A DNA stretch of 44,178 nucleotides, from NCBI GenBank assembly GCA_023228705.1, contig JALOAS010000016.1, positions 1 to 44,178 on the forward strand, given 5' to 3'. Source of the DNA: Ottowia sp. GTDB lineage: Bacteria; Pseudomonadota; Gammaproteobacteria; Burkholderiales; Burkholderiaceae_C. The notes beneath the pieces were generated by a model. It saw only the letters and a program-made list of their open reading frames with translations. It was not told the origin of the DNA and made no database searches. Below, piece after piece: positions 31,301-39,899 of the stretch (its first letter is position 1; every line of letters starts with the position of its first letter). Both the position numbers and the translations under genes were made by a program.

Positions 31301-34287
31301 TCGCTGGCATGCGCCACCAGCTCGATCTCGCCGGGCTCATCCAGCCTGGCCTCGCAGTGCAGGCGGCCATCGGCATCGCTGTTGCCGCTGCATACGGCGC
31401 CCAGGTCCGTGGTCTCGGTGTGGCTGTCGTAGGTGTAGAAGCCGCCCACCAGGCGCTTGCGCGTGGACGTGGTCTTGTGCCGCACCGCGTGTATCTCCAG
31501 CGGTATGCCGGCTGCCGGCTTGCCGTCGAGATCGAGCGCCAGCGCCTGCAGCATGGCGTCGCTGCCGGTTGACACCCAGCCTTCGGCCCGGATGCCGGCA
31601 ACCACGGCGGCCGGCCACAGGGTCTGGCTGCTGGCCAGGGTTTGCAGCTCGCCGTTGGGGTCGGGGTAGGTGGCCTCCAGCGACAGGCGCTGCGGGTACG
31701 GCGCAGCCGGCAACGGCGAGACGGTGACCTGGCCGCTGCCGTTGTCATCAAGCTCCACCGCGAGCTTGTCGGCAACGACCTGCGTGCCTGTATCTGCCTC
31801 GCGGTCCGCGGTTGGCGGCGCAAAGCTGAAGTCGTCCCAGCCGTCCCAGGACGGTGTCGTGCGTCGCGTGCTGGCCGATACCTGGACCGGCAGCCCGCCG
31901 GCCGCGCCGCCGCCCACGTAATTCACCTGCAGTTGCAGGGGCAACGCGCTGCTGGCGACCAGCGGCGGGCTGTCTTGCGGCGTGATGCTGCCTTGCAGCA
32001 CCGGCAGCCGGAATTCCTCGACGCGGAAGTCACCCGTCGGCAAGGTGGGCCGATCGTTGTCGTACCGCAGCGCCACGTTGTAGCGGCCCAGCTTGGCTGC
32101 TGACGGGATGTCAAAGGTATTTTCTGCGCTCAGGCCGCCGCTGGCGGTGTCGCGCCACTGCACAGGCTGCGTGAACTCCTCGTTGCTGCCCACGTGCGTG
32201 ATGACCAGCGTCTCCGGCCGCTGCTCCGGGCCTGCAAAGCCGGCCTTGGTCTGCGTGCGCAGCAGGTGCTTCATCGACACCGTCTCGCCGGCGCGCAGCA
32301 GCGTGCGGTCAAAAATGGTGTGCGCCAGCTCGTCGGGCGCCGCCTCGTTGCTGGTGGGCACGTTGAAGCGCCAGCTCTCAAACCCACGCTGCCACGACGA
32401 CCAGGTAAACGCCATGTCGTCCACGCCGCGGCTTTGGGCCCGCGCGCTGACAAAGTACGCGCTCTGGAAGCTGCCCACGTAGCCATCATCGCCCCAGCAC
32501 GACTTGGGCTCGGGCGTGAGATCGGCAAAGCGGGCCAGCCCGGCCGCGTTGGTGCTGGCGCTGGCGACCGGCTCGCCATCGCAGGTGGAGACCTGCACCA
32601 TTGCATCGGGCACGGGCTGGCCGTCGTCCAGCGACGTGACCCAGGCCAGCGCATCCTCGCGCCCCAGCTTGAAGTGCACCGCCAGGTTGGTCACCAGCGC
32701 CGACGTGCGCACGTACATGCGGCGGCTGCTGCCGTAGCCTGCGTCCAGCAGCGATTGCCCCAGCGTTTGCGACGCGGCTTCCAGCACGTGAAATCCCGGC
32801 GCCAGCGGAACCCCGATGACTTCCAGCGGGCGCCCGTCTTCCGGCGGGGGCGGCAGCTGCAGTGGTTCGGCGCCTGCCGTGCCGTGCAGCAGCGACACCG
32901 TGCGCGTTTCCACCGAATACTCGGTCCGGTCGTTGACCGGATCGGGCAGCGCATCGCCGCCCAGGTCCTTGCCGGCTTCTTCGCGGCCCAGCCACGTGCT
33001 GTCCCAGCGCTGCACGCGCGTGAACCACTCGATGAGGGTGGCGTCGCTGTCCGCGCTGTCAAAGCCCAGGTCGCGCAGGCTGACCTGCTGGCCCTTGTTC
33101 TGCGCCAGTTTCACGTGACGCAAGGTCAGCGGCAGCAGCGCGGGGCCGTCCGGGCCTTCGGCAAAGCGTTCGACGATGCCGAAGGCGCCGCCGGCAAACT
33201 TGGCCAGCGGCGGCTCGCGGCCGGTCTTGATCTGCATGGGGAAGCTGTCGGCGTTGACCAGTGCCCGCCCGCTTTCGTCGCTGAGCCCGTCCGGCAGCTC
33301 CAGCGTCAGCGTGGCCTGCGGCGGGAGGGGGCCGTCAAACTGCAGGCGGTCGACCACGTCGTCGTCGTCGTCAAGCTCGGCCTTGAACTCGGTATTGCCC
33401 GCGCGCAGGGTGATCTTCCTGGCATCGTCGCTGGCGATGCTGGCCGTGAAGTCCACCACCAGCGGCAGCAGCGGGATGCAGTCGGCGTGGGCGTTTTCGC
33501 GCTGGCAGCTCGTGCTCGCTGAAAAGGGCTTGCGCACGCTGTACTCCAGCCGCCTCTGCTCGCCGTTGCGCAAGCCGTTGGGCGCAGCCACGCCGGCGTC
33601 AAATACCAGCGCCATGTCGGTGGCTGGCGTCAGGCGGCGCGCGCATTGCACAACCCAGTAGCGCTCGGGCTGCTCGGCGGCATCCTCGCTCGCGCCGGCT
33701 GCCTCGAGGATTTCGTCGCGCTGCGGCGCGCCCACAATGCGCACCGGCACGCGCTCGCCCGGCGACTCCAGCTTGCACCACACGTGTTCGGTCATGCTCT
33801 CAGGCGTGGCGGGCCCCGTCAGCTTGAGCACAAACGCCTGTTCTTCTTCTATGTCCTGCCACATCCACGGCCGGGCGTCGTCTATTTGCGGGCCGCCGGT
33901 GTTGAAGGCAAAGCGCAGCGTGCCGTCCAGGGTGCTGCCATCGGTTGCCTCAAAGTCCGTGTCTGCCGCAGCTTCGCAGCGCACGCCGGCGGGCAGTTCG
34001 TCGGCAAAGTCGTAGACCCACTCGCGCGCGCTGGTCCAGCGCCCCTGGCCGGTTGCAGCATCCTTGCTGTCGCAGGAAATGTGCAGCGGATCGGCTGCGG
34101 CCGGGTCGCCAAAGGGCACCACGTCGGCATCAAACCTGGCCACGGCCTGTTGCACGCGCGCCACCTCGCCCTGCGGCGTGAACGCGCTGACCCGGGCAGC
34201 CGCCGCATTGGACGCGTACACGCCGGCAAGCAGCGCCAGCAGCGGGATCAGCCCGCGTGTCACGGTCCGGGTGTTTCTTCTTTTCAT
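28372..34287 (-). CDS. Bacterial alpha-2-macroglobulin (thioester type, YfhM-like)
   Basis: This very large periplasmic protein (1971 residues) is of the bacterial alpha-2-macroglobulin family, thought to trap external proteases that enter the periplasm. After a cleavable signal peptide (residues about 10-31, ending SNAAAA; no lipobox cysteine, unlike E. coli YfhM) come repeated macroglobulin-like beta domains. A bait-like region lies near residue 1250, with a Gly-rich AAGGGGGAGKS segment. The thioester motif CLEQ has Cys1489 in RYPYTCLEQVTSKAMG. An alpha-helical toroid follows, then a receptor-binding-like domain. ATG 34287 is chosen over 34332. The last codons, PRIRS and the stop, are supplied by the mobile element at 28156-28389. 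Confidence 0.94.
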   Translation of the reverse strand: MKRRNTRTVTRGLIPLLALLAGVYASNAAAARVSAFTPQGEVARVQQAVARFDADVVPFGDPAAADPLHISCDSKDAATGQGRWTSAREWVYDFADELPAGVRCEAAADTDFEATDGSTLDGTLRFAFNTGGPQIDDARPWMWQDIEEEQAFVLKLTGPATPESMTEHVWCKLESPGERVPVRIVGAPQRDEILEAAGASEDAAEQPERYWVVQCARRLTPATDMALVFDAGVAAPNGLRNGEQRRLEYSVRKPFSASTSCQRENAHADCIPLLPLVVDFTASIASDDARKITLRAGNTEFKAELDDDDDVVDRLQFDGPLPPQATLTLELPDGLSDESGRALVNADSFPMQIKTGREPPLAKFAGGAFGIVERFAEGPDGPALLPLTLRHVKLAQNKGQQVSLRDLGFDSADSDATLIEWFTRVQRWDSTWLGREEAGKDLGGDALPDPVNDRTEYSVETRTVSLLHGTAGAEPLQLPPPPEDGRPLEVIGVPLAPGFHVLEAASQTLGQSLLDAGYGSSRRMYVRTSALVTNLAVHFKLGREDALAWVTSLDDGQPVPDAMVQVSTCDGEPVASASTNAAGLARFADLTPEPKSCWGDDGYVGSFQSAYFVSARAQSRGVDDMAFTWSSWQRGFESWRFNVPTSNEAAPDELAHTIFDRTLLRAGETVSMKHLLRTQTKAGFAGPEQRPETLVITHVGSNEEFTQPVQWRDTASGGLSAENTFDIPSAAKLGRYNVALRYDNDRPTLPTGDFRVEEFRLPVLQGSITPQDSPPLVASSALPLQLQVNYVGGGAAGGLPVQVSASTRRTTPSWDGWDDFSFAPPTADREADTGTQVVADKLAVELDDNGSGQVTVSPLPAAPYPQRLSLEATYPDPNGELQTLASSQTLWPAAVVAGIRAEGWVSTGSDAMLQALALDLDGKPAAGIPLEIHAVRHKTTSTRKRLVGGFYTYDSHTETTDLGAVCSGNSDADGRLHCEARLDEPGEIELVAHASDDAGRVAVAATSVWVTRQGELWFGGRDDDRMDVLAENREYAPGDTARLQVRMPFRQATALVAVEREGVLYEEVVQLSGDDPTVQLKIDPAWGPNVYVSVLAVRGRIHDTPWTSFFRWGYRAPAQWWQAFRSDNGDYVAPTALVDLSKPAFRFGMAELRVGDAAHRLDVQVKTDEDTYRIRETAAVTIRATRPDGSPAAGAEVALAAVDQALLELMPNDSWDLLSSMMARRPWGVQTATAQMEIVGRRHYGRKAVAAGGGGGAGKSTTRELLDTLLLWQPDITLDENGEATVQVPLNDALTTFQIVAVADLGMDLFGTGKIAINTTQELQIISGLPPLVREGDEFQAMLTLRNGTDQAMQVQITPQAGLQGLAPQTVDIAANAAQQVQWTVSVPVSPAGAQQEALQWTLDARQVDGDARDSVTISQRVVPAVPLTVRQATLVQLDGPFALDVAAPDYALPASGAKRGGVKLDLQPRLATGLPAVADWFARYPYTCLEQVTSKAMGMDDPAQWEAIRTKLPTYLDEDGLAYYFPPSAGQARGGSDTLTAWLLAATDAAGPDWKLPQEVQKRMIQGLTGFVSGRLERRFWSPRADLDVRKLAAVEALSRYGAATPQMLDNISVSPNQWPTSAVIDWVNILQRVDGISGRDERLSQAMHILRARLSVQGTRLIFSTERADNWWWLMQGGDVNAARLLLTVMDDADWQDDIGRLVSGFLARQKDGAWNTTTANLWGKLALQAFSRTHERGAVAGFTSARLGAQGQPVDWADVDTESNSASAASAKPGAPDSVFLPWPDSNRGTLSVTHQGSGKPWLTLQSLAAVPLQAPFAAGYRLRKTVTPVSQADDTLPKGQYSRGDILRVTLQVRSDADMTWVAVTDPIPAGATILGSGLGRDSAIATEGEEREGWAWPAYEERSFESFRSYYRYLPRGDIKLQYTLRLNNAGTFALPPTRVEAIYAPEMFGESPNAPVQVVEPRIRS

Positions 34288-34354
34288 CGTGCTCTTTTCT
34301 CTCGTGTGGCTGGGCCAGTGCAGGTCAGGCATTGTCCATGCGCGCGGGACGGGC

Positions 34355-34381
34355 TTGATTTTTGCCGATTTAGCCTAAAAT
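34355..34381 (+). promoter_or_regulatory. Candidate tmRNA promoter
   Basis: TTGATT at 34355-34360 and TAAAAT at 34376-34381 are 15 bp apart, slightly short of the optimum. The mature RNA begins 15 nt further on, consistent with a trimmed precursor. The region is AT-rich compared with its neighbours. Confidence 0.45.
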
Positions 34382-34395
34382 AGCTAACAGACTCC

Positions 34396-34768
34396 GGGGC
34401 TGTACTGGTTTCGACGTGGGTTGGAATTGCTTTGGGGCATGCCGAGGTTCAGTCACCTCGTAAAACCGCTGAAAAAAAGTAACTGCAAACGACGAACGTT
34501 TCGCACTCGCCGCTTAAGCGGTGAGCCTCGCAACAGCAGGCCGGTGGGCTGGGCAAGGGGGTAGCAATACCTCCCGGCTGCGAGGGCATTCACATCGGCT
34601 GGCTTGTACCCGGGTGCCTTGGGTGCAGGTAAGACACAAGGGCACTGGTCACCGGCGCAGCGTGCGGCTGCGCGGCGCAGGTGGCGAGACACAAATCAGA
34701 CCGCTAAGCATGTAGAACCGGGTAAGGAAGATTTGCGGACGGGGGTTCGACTCCCCCCAGCTCCACCA
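34396..34768 (+). ncRNA. ssrA: Transfer-messenger RNA (tmRNA)
   Basis: tmRNA rescues stalled ribosomes and adds a degradation tag. The 5' end GGGGCTGTACTGGTTTCGAC pairs with the 3' acceptor CAGCTCC-A-CCA (34758-34768), and a T-arm GGGTTCGACTCCC-like segment lies just before it. The tag frame starts at GCA 34485 and runs to TAA 34515-34517, encoding ANDERFALAA, a betaproteobacterial-type tag. Pseudoknot stems are visible between, such as CGCCGCTTAAGCGG. It is a single uninterrupted molecule of 373 nt, with no permuted form. The encoded 3' CCA is present. It is transcribed away from alpha-2-macroglobulin, which starts 108 bp upstream on the other strand. Confidence 0.97.
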
Positions 34769-34776
34769 AACAGCAG

Positions 34777-34806
34777 ACCCCAACCGCTTGCGGTTGGGGT
34801 TTTTTT
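34777..34806 (+). terminator. Rho-independent terminator of tmRNA
   Basis: ACCCCAACCG (34777-34786) and CGGTTGGGGT (34791-34800) form a perfect 10-bp stem with a CTTG loop, followed by a run of seven T (34800-34806). Confidence 0.95.
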
Positions 34807-35408
34807 GTTGGCGCCTGTCCATTGTTGCATCTCCAGGTGAACGCCTGCGAACACGGCTTGTCGTCCGGCACGGCTGTCTCCAGCATCATCGCGATCATGC
34901 GCCGCCTCGCGGATCCGAAGCCAGCCAGATGGCAACCGCGCCGCTGGCTGGACTGCGGATGAAACGTCAGCGAATCTGGCCGCTCGATCTTCAAGAGGTT
35001 GGGACATGCCAATGGCGCCGTCGCAACACGGCCTGGCGTGACAAGCGCGTTCGAGTACTCGCAGGTGACGCGGAACCACCTGCCTGACCTTTGCATGGCT
35101 CCCGGATCGAACGCTTGACTTGTGGAGACGCTGCCCTCCAGGGGCACGCGTAGTCCAAGTCGACGCGGGCGATGCGCAGGCGCGCGTTGCGCTCGGGCTC
35201 TGGCAGGGCGAACGCCGAGCAAGCGCGGGCGGACCGCAGCCGCCTCATGCCTGAACAACGCACGCTTCAAAAGCAAAAACGGCGCGCCGCAGTGCTTTGA
35301 TATGATGGCCGCCGCGTAGTTACTCAAAAGTAAGTTCGGCCGCGTTGCTCGTGCTGCATGCAGCCGGGGTGGGCACCCACGCCATGCACCGCGCCGGAGA
35401 GGAGACTC
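34807..35408. other. About 600 bp without a recognisable gene
   Basis: Between the tmRNA terminator and the acetoacetyl-CoA synthetase start, neither strand has a frame with a plausible start, ribosome-binding site or family resemblance. A tmRNA end is a common integration site for mobile DNA, but I found no integrase and no duplicate of the tmRNA 3' end here or elsewhere in the window. The last 100 bp must contain the promoter and the GAGAGGAGAC ribosome-binding region of the next gene. Confidence 0.5.
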
Positions 35409-37645
35409 ATGGACGCCGAATCACCGGCCTTGCTCTGGACACCCGGTCCTGAACGCGTCGCGCAAGCGCGCGTGACCCGCTTCATGCAGTGGCTGCGGGA
35501 AAACAACCGCGCGTCAGCGCAGGATTACGCGGCGCTGTGGCAGTGGTCGGTCACCGATCTTGAAGGGTTCTACGGCGCGGTCTGGGACTACTTTGACTTC
35601 CCGCATTCGGCACCGCCCGCGCAGGTGCTGAGCACGCGCAAGATGCCGGGGGCGCGCTGGTTCGCGGGCGCGCAGCTCAATTTTGCGCAACAGATGTTCC
35701 GCCAGCACCCGGATGACCCGGACCATCCGGCCATCCTGGCGCGCTCGGAAGTCAGGGACCTGCAGACGCTCACCTGGGGGCAGCTGCGCGCGCAGGTTGC
35801 GTCGGTCGCCCGGCACTTGCGCGAGATGGGCGTCACGCGCGGCGACCGTGTGGTGTCGTACATGCCGAACATCCCCGAGACCATGGTCGCGTTCTTCGCG
35901 GTCTGCAGTTTGGGCGCCATCTGGTCCTCCTGCTCGCCGGACATGGGCGCGCGCAGCGTGCTCGACCGGTTCCGGCAAATCGACCCCAAGGTGGTTTTTG
36001 CTGCCGACGGCTATCGCTATGGCGGCAAGGATTTCAGCCGGCTCGATGTCATTGCCACGCTGCGTGAGGAGTTGCCGACGCTGGAGCACGTCGTCCTGCT
36101 GCGATACCTTGACCGGGCAGCGGCAGTCGATGGCGCAGTGTGCTGGAGCGACATCGCCCACACGCCCACCACCATGACGTTCGAGCAGGTTCCGTTTGAC
36201 CACCCGCTCTGGGTGGTGTATTCATCCGGCACCACCGGACTGCCCAAGCCCATCGTCCACAGCCATGGTGGCGCGCTCGTCAAGGGCACGCAGGACACGG
36301 CGTTCCAGTTCGACCTCGGGCCGCAAGACCGCTTCATGTGGTTCACAACCACTGGTTGGATCATGTGGAACCTGCAGATGTTCGGCCTGCTCGTTGGCGC
36401 AACGATCTGCCTCTACGACGGCAGCCCGGGCCATCCGGATCTGGATGTGCTCTGGCGCTTTGCCGACGAAGCCGAGCTGACGTTCTTTGGCGCCGGCGCG
36501 GCCTACTATCTCGGCTGCCGCAAGGCGGGCGTCGCGCCCGGTCGCTGGATGCGCTCGCGCACGCTGAAAACCGTGGGCTCCACGGGCTCGCCGCTTTCCG
36601 AGGAGGGCTACCGCTGGATCATGGCGCAGTTTCCGGACGTGATGGTCGGTTCCACCAGCGGCGGCACCGACGTGGCCGCGGGCTACGTCGGCTGCTGCCC
36701 GACGCTGCCGGTCTACGCTGGCGAAATGCAATGCCGCAACCTCGGCGTTGCCGTATACGCGTACAGCGACGCCGGCCAGCCGGTGGATGACGAGGTCGGC
36801 GAGCTGGTCGTGACCGAACCCATGCCCAGCATGCCGCTGTACTTCTGGAACGACGAGGACGGCAGCCGCTTGCACGACAGCTACTTCAGCACGTTCCCCG
36901 GTGTGTGGCGCCATGGCGACTGGATCCGGATCACGCCGCGCGGCGGTGCGGTCATCTATGGCCGCTCGGACACCACCATCAACCGGCACGGCGTGCGCAT
37001 GGGCACCGCTGAGATCTACAGCGTGGTTGATGACTTCCCGGAGATTCAGGACAGCCTGGTGGTCGATCTGGAGTATCTCGGCCGGGATTCATCCTAGATT
37101 CCGCAGTTGGATGTGCCTGAGGGTGCAGCGAAGGGCGTGTCAGGCAAGGCGCGACAACGCCGCAGACTACTGTCTGCAAGGCGGAGCAACGCAGCATGGC
37201 GCGTCCAGCGCTGTGCGATCAGGCGCATAGCGTCTTCACCTGATGGGTGTTCATTGAAAAACGCAAAACTTCGAGCAATAACAAATAGTTGTCAAAGAAA
37301 ATAAGCGGTCAACTGCGGATTCTAGGTTCATACATGCCGCTGTTCGTGATCCTGCGCCCCGGCGTCCAGCTGGACGCAGCGCTCAGCCAGAGGATCAGGC
37401 ATGCCATAGCCGAGCAACTGGGGCCCCGCTACGTTCCCGACGATGTGATCCCGGTGCCCGACATCCCGCGCACGCTGAGCGGCAAGAAGATGGAGCTGCC
37501 GATCAAGAAGCTGCTGCTTGGCAAGGCCATGGGCGAAGTGGCGAGCCCGGGCGCCATGGCCAACCCCGAAATCATCACGTGGTACCAGGAATTCGCGCGG
37601 CAGCGTGACACGGCCGACCGCAGCCCCGCCGGCGCCGCAACGTGA
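35409..37645 (+). pseudogene. Acetoacetyl-CoA synthetase, interrupted by a MITE
   Basis: The enzyme activates acetoacetate with CoA and ATP. ATG 35409 follows GAGAGGAGAC. The first part reads 561 codons, including the AMP-binding motif VVYSSGTTGLPKPIVHSHGG and TTTGWIMWNLQM, then hits the TAG inside the element end (37095-37097). Beyond the element, from 37332, the frame continues as YMPLFVILRPGVQLDAAL to RTLSGKKMELPIKKLLLG, the C-terminal domain with the catalytic lysine, and stops at 37643-37645. Removing 239 bp (element plus one TTCAT) gives an intact 665-residue frame, the normal family length. No other damage is seen, so the insertion is recent. The truncated 562-residue product should be inactive. 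Confidence 0.92.
37093..37326. mobile_element. 234-bp IS1380-like MITE, copy 2, inserted in acetoacetyl-CoA synthetase
   Basis: Left end CCTAGATTCCGCAGTTG (37093-37109) and right end read inward CCTAGAATCCGCAGTTG (37310-37326) match at 16 of 17 positions. Exact 5-bp duplications TTCAT flank it at 37088-37092 and 37327-37331. The terminal CCTAGATTC and the 5-bp duplication resemble ISEcp1 of the IS1380 family, whose ends begin CCTAGATTCTACGT. No transposase is encoded, so it needs one in trans. The hairpin GCAGAC-TACT-GTCTGC is conserved with copy 1. Both copies lie in the same orientation, 8.9 kb apart. Confidence 0.92.
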
Positions 37646-37726
37646 GCATCCCTTTTTCCAAGTCATGGAGGAGCCATGCCATTTGCAGAAAAACAACCTC
37701 AAACCCTGCCACACGGCAACCCCGAA

Positions 37727-37745
37727 GGGTCCGGACACCGGACCC
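37727..37745 (+). promoter_or_regulatory. Strong hairpin in the leader of the solute-binding protein gene
   Basis: GGGTCCGG (37727-37734) and CCGGACCC (37738-37745) form a perfect 8-bp stem with a 3-nt loop, without a T-run, between the synthetase gene and the next start. It may stabilise or attenuate the transcript. An in-frame ATG at 37676 with a good GGAGGAG upstream spans this hairpin, so translation could pass through it. Confidence 0.6.
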
Positions 37746-37780
37746 GCAAAACCACCGCGTCTTCCAAGGAGATACACAAA

Positions 37781-39013
37781 ATGGAATTCCGCAAGAAACT
37801 GATTTGCGCCATCGCTGGCGCCACCCTGACGGCGCTTGCCGGCACTGCGTCCGCCGCCATATCGGACGGCGTTGTCAAAGTCGGCGTGATGAACGACATG
37901 TCCGGCCCCTATGCTGATCCTGCAGGACCCGGTTCGGTCGTCGCCGCGCAAATGGCGGCCGAAGACTACGTCAAGGCCACCGGTTCCGAGCTGAAGATCG
38001 AGATCATCTCGGCCGACCACCGGAACAAGCCCGACGTCGGTTCCGCCATCGCCCGCAAGTGGTATGACTCCGACGGGGTCGATGCGATTCTGGACGTGCC
38101 CACATCGTCGGTGGCGCTGGCGATCAGCCAGATCACCAAGGACGCAAACAAGTCGTTTGTGATCAGTGGCGCTGGCGCCTCCAGCCTGTTTGGCAGCGCG
38201 TGCTCGCCCAACACCGTGCTCTGGACCTGGGACACCTGGATGCAGGGGCACGGCACCGGAAGCGCCGTAGTGAAGAACGGCGGCGACACCTGGTTCTTCC
38301 TGGCTGCTGACTATGCGTTTGGCCATGCGTTGGCGGAGGACACCGGCAAGGCGGTTGAAAAGGCCGGTGGCGAGGTGCTCGGCACGGTGAACGTGCCGCT
38401 GGGCACCACCGATTTCTCGTCTTTTGTCCTGCAGGCACAAGCGTCCAAGGCCAAGATCGTCGGTCTGGCCAACGCGGGCGCTGACACGATCAACTCGATC
38501 AAGCAGGCGTCCGAATTCGGCCTGGTGCAAGGTGGGCAGAATCTTGCTGCGCTCATCATGTTCGTGTCCGACGTCCACAGCCTGAGCCTGGACGTCGCGC
38601 AGGGGCTGATGGTGACCACGGCGTTTTACTGGGATCTGAACGAGCAGACACATGCGTGGTCTAAGCGTTTTGCCGAACGCAACAGGGGTCGCTACCCGAC
38701 CACGCTGCACGCGGGCGTGTATGCCGGTCTGCTGCACTATCTCAAGGCCGTCGACGCACTGCAGGACGACAGCGACGGCGCTGCGGTGGTCGCCAAAATG
38801 AAGGAAATGCCAACCGACGACCCGCTTTTTGGCAAGGGCAGCATTCGTGAAGATGGGCGCAAGGTCCAGCCCGCGTACCTGGTTGAGGTGAAGAAGCCTG
38901 AAGAATCCAAGTACGCATACGACTACTACAAGGTGCTGCAGACCATCCCGGCGTCCGAGGCCATCCGACCCATGAGCGAAGGGGGCTGCCCACTGGTTGA
39001 AGAAAAAAGCTGA
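37781..39013 (+). CDS. ABC transporter substrate-binding protein, LivJ/LivK (branched-chain amino acid) type
   Basis: The 410-residue product has a classic signal peptide (residues 1-25, ending GTASA) and a type-I periplasmic binding fold: VKVGVMNDMSGPYADPAGPG, then KIEIISADHRNKPDVGSAIA, ISGAGASSLFGSACSPNTVL, WFFLAADYAFGHALAEDTGK and FYWDLNEQTHAWSKRFAER. These are typical of the LivJ/LivK-like receptors for amides, amino acids or aromatic acids. No permease or ATPase gene is nearby, so it is an orphan receptor. ATG 37781 has AGGAG at 37767-37771. ATG 37676 has an even better GGAGGAG but would place 35 extra residues before the signal peptide, so it is less likely. It may have been co-transcribed with the synthetase. 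Confidence 0.9.
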   Translation: MEFRKKLICAIAGATLTALAGTASAAISDGVVKVGVMNDMSGPYADPAGPGSVVAAQMAAEDYVKATGSELKIEIISADHRNKPDVGSAIARKWYDSDGVDAILDVPTSSVALAISQITKDANKSFVISGAGASSLFGSACSPNTVLWTWDTWMQGHGTGSAVVKNGGDTWFFLAADYAFGHALAEDTGKAVEKAGGEVLGTVNVPLGTTDFSSFVLQAQASKAKIVGLANAGADTINSIKQASEFGLVQGGQNLAALIMFVSDVHSLSLDVAQGLMVTTAFYWDLNEQTHAWSKRFAERNRGRYPTTLHAGVYAGLLHYLKAVDALQDDSDGAAVVAKMKEMPTDDPLFGKGSIREDGRKVQPAYLVEVKKPEESKYAYDYYKVLQTIPASEAIRPMSEGGCPLVEEKS

Positions 39014-39036
39014 TCGCGCCCATTTCCGGACCGGAC

Positions 39037-39059
39037 CCCGCCGGCACATGGCCGGCGGG
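39037..39059 (+). terminator. GC-rich hairpin after the solute-binding protein gene
   Basis: CCCGCCGGC (39037-39045) and GCCGGCGGG (39051-39059) form a 9-bp stem with a 5-nt loop, 24 nt after the stop. There is only a CTTGG tail, so it is a weak terminator or a 3' stabilising structure. Confidence 0.55.
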
Positions 39060-39192
39060 CTTGGCATGGGGTCGACGCGGCATCCGCAGGGCTGTCACCA
39101 GTACAAACAATCACGCCACAAGCGCGTTTTCTCCGTTGCGCTCGCCCATGCCAGCAATGCCGTGCTGGCAGCGTGAAGGCAGGCTCATCTGG

Positions 39193-39899
39193 TCAACGGC
39201 AGTTGCCCGCAATGCTGTAACCGGCGGCACGGGCTGCCTTCTCGGACCGGAACAGCACACGATTCCGGGGCGACACCCGGTCATAGCTGGGGCAGCCGGC
39301 CGGCAGATGATAGATGCGGCTGCGCGGTTGCCAATGATGGTGTTGCTTCTGGCAGGCTTTGATGCTGGCGTGCCGTCGGCGGAAACGGCGGTGACGCCCC
39401 GGCGCCAAAGCCACGGAGGCACCGGTGCGGGCTCGGCCCACAGCCCCCTGCCGGTCAGGCGTGCGGTCTTTTGTACCGCGTAGAGGTCTTGATCGGTGAC
39501 GTATTGGTCGTACACCCAAGCCATGCCGCGGCGCACCTGCTCTGCACTGGTGTCCAGCCCGCCGCACCAGACCCGGCCCAGGGTGCGCTGATAGCGATCC
39601 GTCCCGGCAATCTGAACGCGTGCCACTGTGTTTGCACACATGCCGCGCAGCGATTGCGTGGAACGCCTGCCAAAAGGCTGGCCGCGCTCGGGTGCATCAA
39701 TTTCGGTCAGGCGCACGCGCACCGGTTTGCGGTCGTGCAGGACGGTCAGCGTGTCGCTATCGGCAACGGACACGACGCGGCCGGTCATTTCTGTCGCAAC
39801 GGCTGATGCGGACACCGCAAGGAGAATGCCCGCGAGGAAAACCAGGGAACCTCTGCACAACCTGGCCGCTTCCCGGCAGATGCGAGACCGTGAGTTCAT
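39193..39899 (-). pseudogene. Thermonuclease-family (staphylococcal nuclease-like) protein, frameshifted near its C terminus
   Basis: From ATG 39899 the frame gives a signal peptide (residues about 14-34, ending SASAVA) and an SNase domain: MTGRVVSVADSDTLTVLHDR, RVRLTEIDAPERGQPFG, ARVQIAGTDRYQRTLGRVWC and RRGMAWVYDQYVTDQDLY. The conserved Arg and Glu in RLTEIDAPER and the DRYQR arginine match catalytic positions. At NTIIGNR the frame is lost; the neighbouring frame continues SRIYHLPAGCPSYDRVSPRN to NCR and a stop at 39193, the usual small metal-binding tail of these proteins. One missing base near 39325 explains it. Without correction the frame runs to 39111 with a nonsense tail. The nuclease core is intact, so an active secreted nuclease may still be made. 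Confidence 0.82.

Noticed and set aside
34704..35327. Leftward frame of 207 codons overlapping the tmRNA 3' half
   Set aside because: Its end is antisense to the tmRNA acceptor and tag-side region, a familiar false ORF at ssrA genes. The rest has no family resemblance or ribosome-binding site.
34396..35408. Possible integrated island at the tmRNA 3' end
   Set aside because: No integrase and no repeated copy of the tmRNA 3' end (attR) was found in the window, so there is nothing beyond the general tendency of ssrA to act as an integration site.
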